Shown here: one piece after another, positions 62,193 to 64,000 of the stretch
Numbering within the stretch: position 1 is the first letter of the stretch
Layout: the number at the start of each line of letters is the position of its first letter
Assembly: GCA_032164295.1 (NCBI GenBank)
Contig: JAJHTX010000007.1
Location: forward strand, 1,648,501-1,712,500
Source: Inonotus obliquus
Taxonomy: Eukaryota; Basidiomycota; Agaricomycetes; Hymenochaetales; Hymenochaetaceae
Reading direction: 5' to 3'
Length of the DNA: 64,000 bases
Translations under genes and position numbers: made by a program
Notes under the pieces: model-generated
What the model was told of the DNA's origin: nothing
What the model saw: only the letters and a program-made list of their open reading frames with translations
The model's database searches: none

Positions 62193-63461
62193 TCATCGGT
62201 CTCCACCAACACCAATTTGCCGTAGGTGATAAGCGCCATTCACGCCAACTGGTATCGCACCGTAAGGAGAACCAAGTGTATTGGAGAAGCCACCCATTCC
62301 CTGACCAGGCGTAGGCAACGTGTTGGGAGCGCCACCATGAATACCAGGCCCGCCTAGACCCATACCTTGTTGCCCATTCGCCCCGGTTTGCTGCGATTGT
62401 CCCTGCGAAACCATACCCACCTGGTCCCGTGGCGGCGTTCGTTCTCGCTCCGCAGTTGTCACAGCACTCCGTCCATATTGTACTAAACCATGAGCAGGCT
62501 GTGTATCGTACGTCCCGTTTGTCAACTGCAAAGCTGTCTTGCCTAGTCCGTAAAGTTTTCCGATGTATTCAGAGTCGTCGAGAAGGTCTGGAGAGTATAT
62601 TTGGCGCATTTTGAAGTAGACGTTAGCGGTTAGAAGGGAGTCTGAGCCGGCTTGGTGGACTGGCCCTATGCGGATGACCTGTGAAATATATGAGAATAAT
62701 GCATGATGAGCAAAGATGCAGGCCACATACATCGAGGACCTTTGCCACGTCTTGTAACCCCCCTCGTAGCTTACATGACCGCATCATATATTTCACGTCG
62801 TAAACCATCGGGAACCATAACGAGAACAGGTCGAAGAACTCTTCTTCAGCTGTCGGCAATGGAACGCAAGATAGTAGTTTGACGAGGTAACCAAAGTCGT
62901 AACCGCTATTAAATCCTTGAGTCTCAGCACATTACGGATCCAAAAGAACAGCATACCTATGAAATGAGATCCACCTGGTCTCGTCCGTCAGCACCAGACC
63001 CGACGTGATGAGCAACTCAGCGAAGTCACTTGGCTGGATTCCTTCCGCAAGGTGCCGTTGGAAGTTGATCCCAGATTCTCGCAGAAGCTCTATCGAGTCG
63101 GGACTGAACATATCCCCCGACAGGTCAAAGTGAAAGTTGAACTGCCACGTGCAGACCTCCTCAGGCTGGTTACCCTCTGCATCGCTCAACGTCAAGCCGA
63201 TTTGGATGATTTTGAGAAGGTCGACATTACATCGCATGGTTTGGTAATGGTAGTCCGACGATGTCCGAAATGAACCTATCGGTCGTGCCACGACGCCGGG
63301 AAACTCTGTATCCTGTACATGAAGGTGTTAGTTCCGAGGGAAGCATGAAGACGAATGCCCTGTACCATGGCCACGTAAGGGTACCGCTCTATGTGTTCAC
63401 GGATGACACGCATCTCTGCGTCGAGGTTGGATGCCCATACCTCCCGTATTCGTGCCGCCAT
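62193..63461 (-). CDS. POP2: CCR4-NOT deadenylase subunit CAF1/POP2
   Basis: This DEDD-type 3'-5' exonuclease shortens poly(A) tails as part of the CCR4-NOT complex. It starts MAARIREVWASNLDAEMRVI at 63461. After a 56-nt intron the first catalytic pair is in YVAM joined to DTEFPGVVARPIG. It continues CNVDLLKIIQIGLTLSDAEG, CTWQFNFHFDLSGDMFSPDS, then ETRWISFH, GFDFGYLVKLL (third acidic residue), YDVKYMMRSC, GGLQDVAKVLDV and GPVHQAGSDSLLT (the His and final Asp). The D-E-D-D residues are all present. The C-terminus, rich in Gly and Gln and poor in order (GQSQQTGANGQQGMGLGGPG), is an extension beyond the compact animal enzyme and is common in fungi. Four or so short introns are removed by frame. 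Confidence 0.93.
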
Positions 63462-63800
63462 GCGGCTGCTGCTAGCAAGAGTGTGTGTTTGCTATTTCTC
63501 TTGTTGGAAAACCTTGTGGAATGTTGGAAAGGCGCGTTTGTCGATCACTGACAACTTGGCTTCGGTAATATGAACCCTTTTCAGGAAGGATTAGTCAGAA
63601 TGCATAAATCCAACAATATTATCTATTTCCACGACTTTATCAGAAGAGAAACAACTACAAATACAAAGCTGCATGCAAAAAATGAAATGAGGTGCGCTTG
63701 TAATCAGAATGTTCATGAATGCCATCAGAAAGTCCGTGTAGTGTCGCACGCGTAGAAAATGTCATTAAAAACTGGAATCCAAGGAACAAAAGGATACCCC

Positions 63801-64000
63801 TTAGACAAGAATGAAAGCGCAAAGCACTAGGATCATTGACATCGCAAACTTCAAGGATGGTGTTTGTATAACGGAAGCGGAGGTGTCTGGCGCGGAGGTA
63901 CTCTCCGAAGCTGGTGCTGGTGCCGACCCGGACAGCAAGGTAGATGCCTGAGACGAAAGACTCTCGAGCGTAGCTGTCGTAGGAGATTCGATCGCGGTCG
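63801..64000 (-). CDS. C-terminus of a Ser/Thr/Ala-rich, probably GPI-anchored surface protein (partial)
   Basis: Reading leftward from the window edge, one frame gives a Ser/Thr/Pro/Ala-rich stalk (LESLSSQASTLLSGSAPAPA, SESTSAPDTSAS). It ends in a hydrophobic tail MSMILVLCAFILV and a stop at 63801. This is the layout of a fungal GPI-anchored protein: mucin-like stalk, omega-site region of small residues, hydrophobic C-terminus. The N-terminal domain lies outside the window, so the function cannot be given. Confidence 0.6.
   Translation of the reverse strand, partial: TAIESPTTATLESLSSQASTLLSGSAPAPASESTSAPDTSASVIQTPSLKFAMSMILVLCAFILV

Overview
The window looks like nuclear DNA of a filamentous basidiomycete, most likely an Agaricomycete. 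Genes carry many short introns (about 50-70 nt) with GT-AG borders and lie close together on both strands. Several families are typical of mushroom-forming fungi: an 'HPEG/EYW' WW-like protein, DUF6533-type multi-pass membrane proteins, a Kre9/Knh1-like secreted protein, a small Cys-rich 'MRLRGGG' protein and a fungal C2H2 factor. I cannot name the genus. All assignments come from reading the translations by eye, without database searches.

Layout. 0-17 kb: a WW-like HPEG gene (-); a 1.2 kb non-autonomous DNA transposon with terminal inverted repeats and a 7-bp target duplication; an unknown gene whose 3' end is frameshifted by a 14-bp tandem duplication; a C2H2 zinc-finger gene; an NYN-domain gene; a G-patch gene (-) divergent from an unknown Ser/Thr-rich gene; and an RRM plus YTH RNA-binding gene (-). 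17-27 kb: a gene-poor stretch with a doubtful ORF, a pectin methylesterase, a VWA-domain protein (-) and the mitochondrial Rho GTPase Gem1/Miro (-). 27-36 kb: the eIF2alpha kinase GCN2, a small secreted Kre9-like protein and a broken F-box gene. 35.8-44 kb: the Cys-rich small protein with an 11-nt microexon, the RNA cytidine acetyltransferase NAT10/Kre33 (-) and an F-box protein. 44-48 kb shows no convincing gene. 48-54 kb: a JEN-type monocarboxylate transporter and the splicing factor PRP6 (-).

53.6-61.6 kb is the most striking part. A segment of about 2.7 kb is present three times in tandem. It begins inside the 5' part of PRP6, crosses the divergent promoter and includes a whole DUF6533-like membrane-protein gene. 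Copies two and three carry headless PRP6 fragments. Copy one of the membrane gene has a nonsense codon, while copies two and three read through that site. The window ends with the CCR4-NOT deadenylase CAF1/POP2 (-) and the C-terminus of a Ser/Thr-rich, probably GPI-anchored protein (-).

No gene cluster or operon-like pathway is evident. RNA metabolism is well represented (YTH, G-patch, NYN, NAT10, PRP6, CAF1), but these are mostly housekeeping genes and their proximity is probably chance. Exon borders were placed by reading-frame continuity and splice consensus, so individual borders may be off by a few bases. The outer coordinates of the major genes are more secure.
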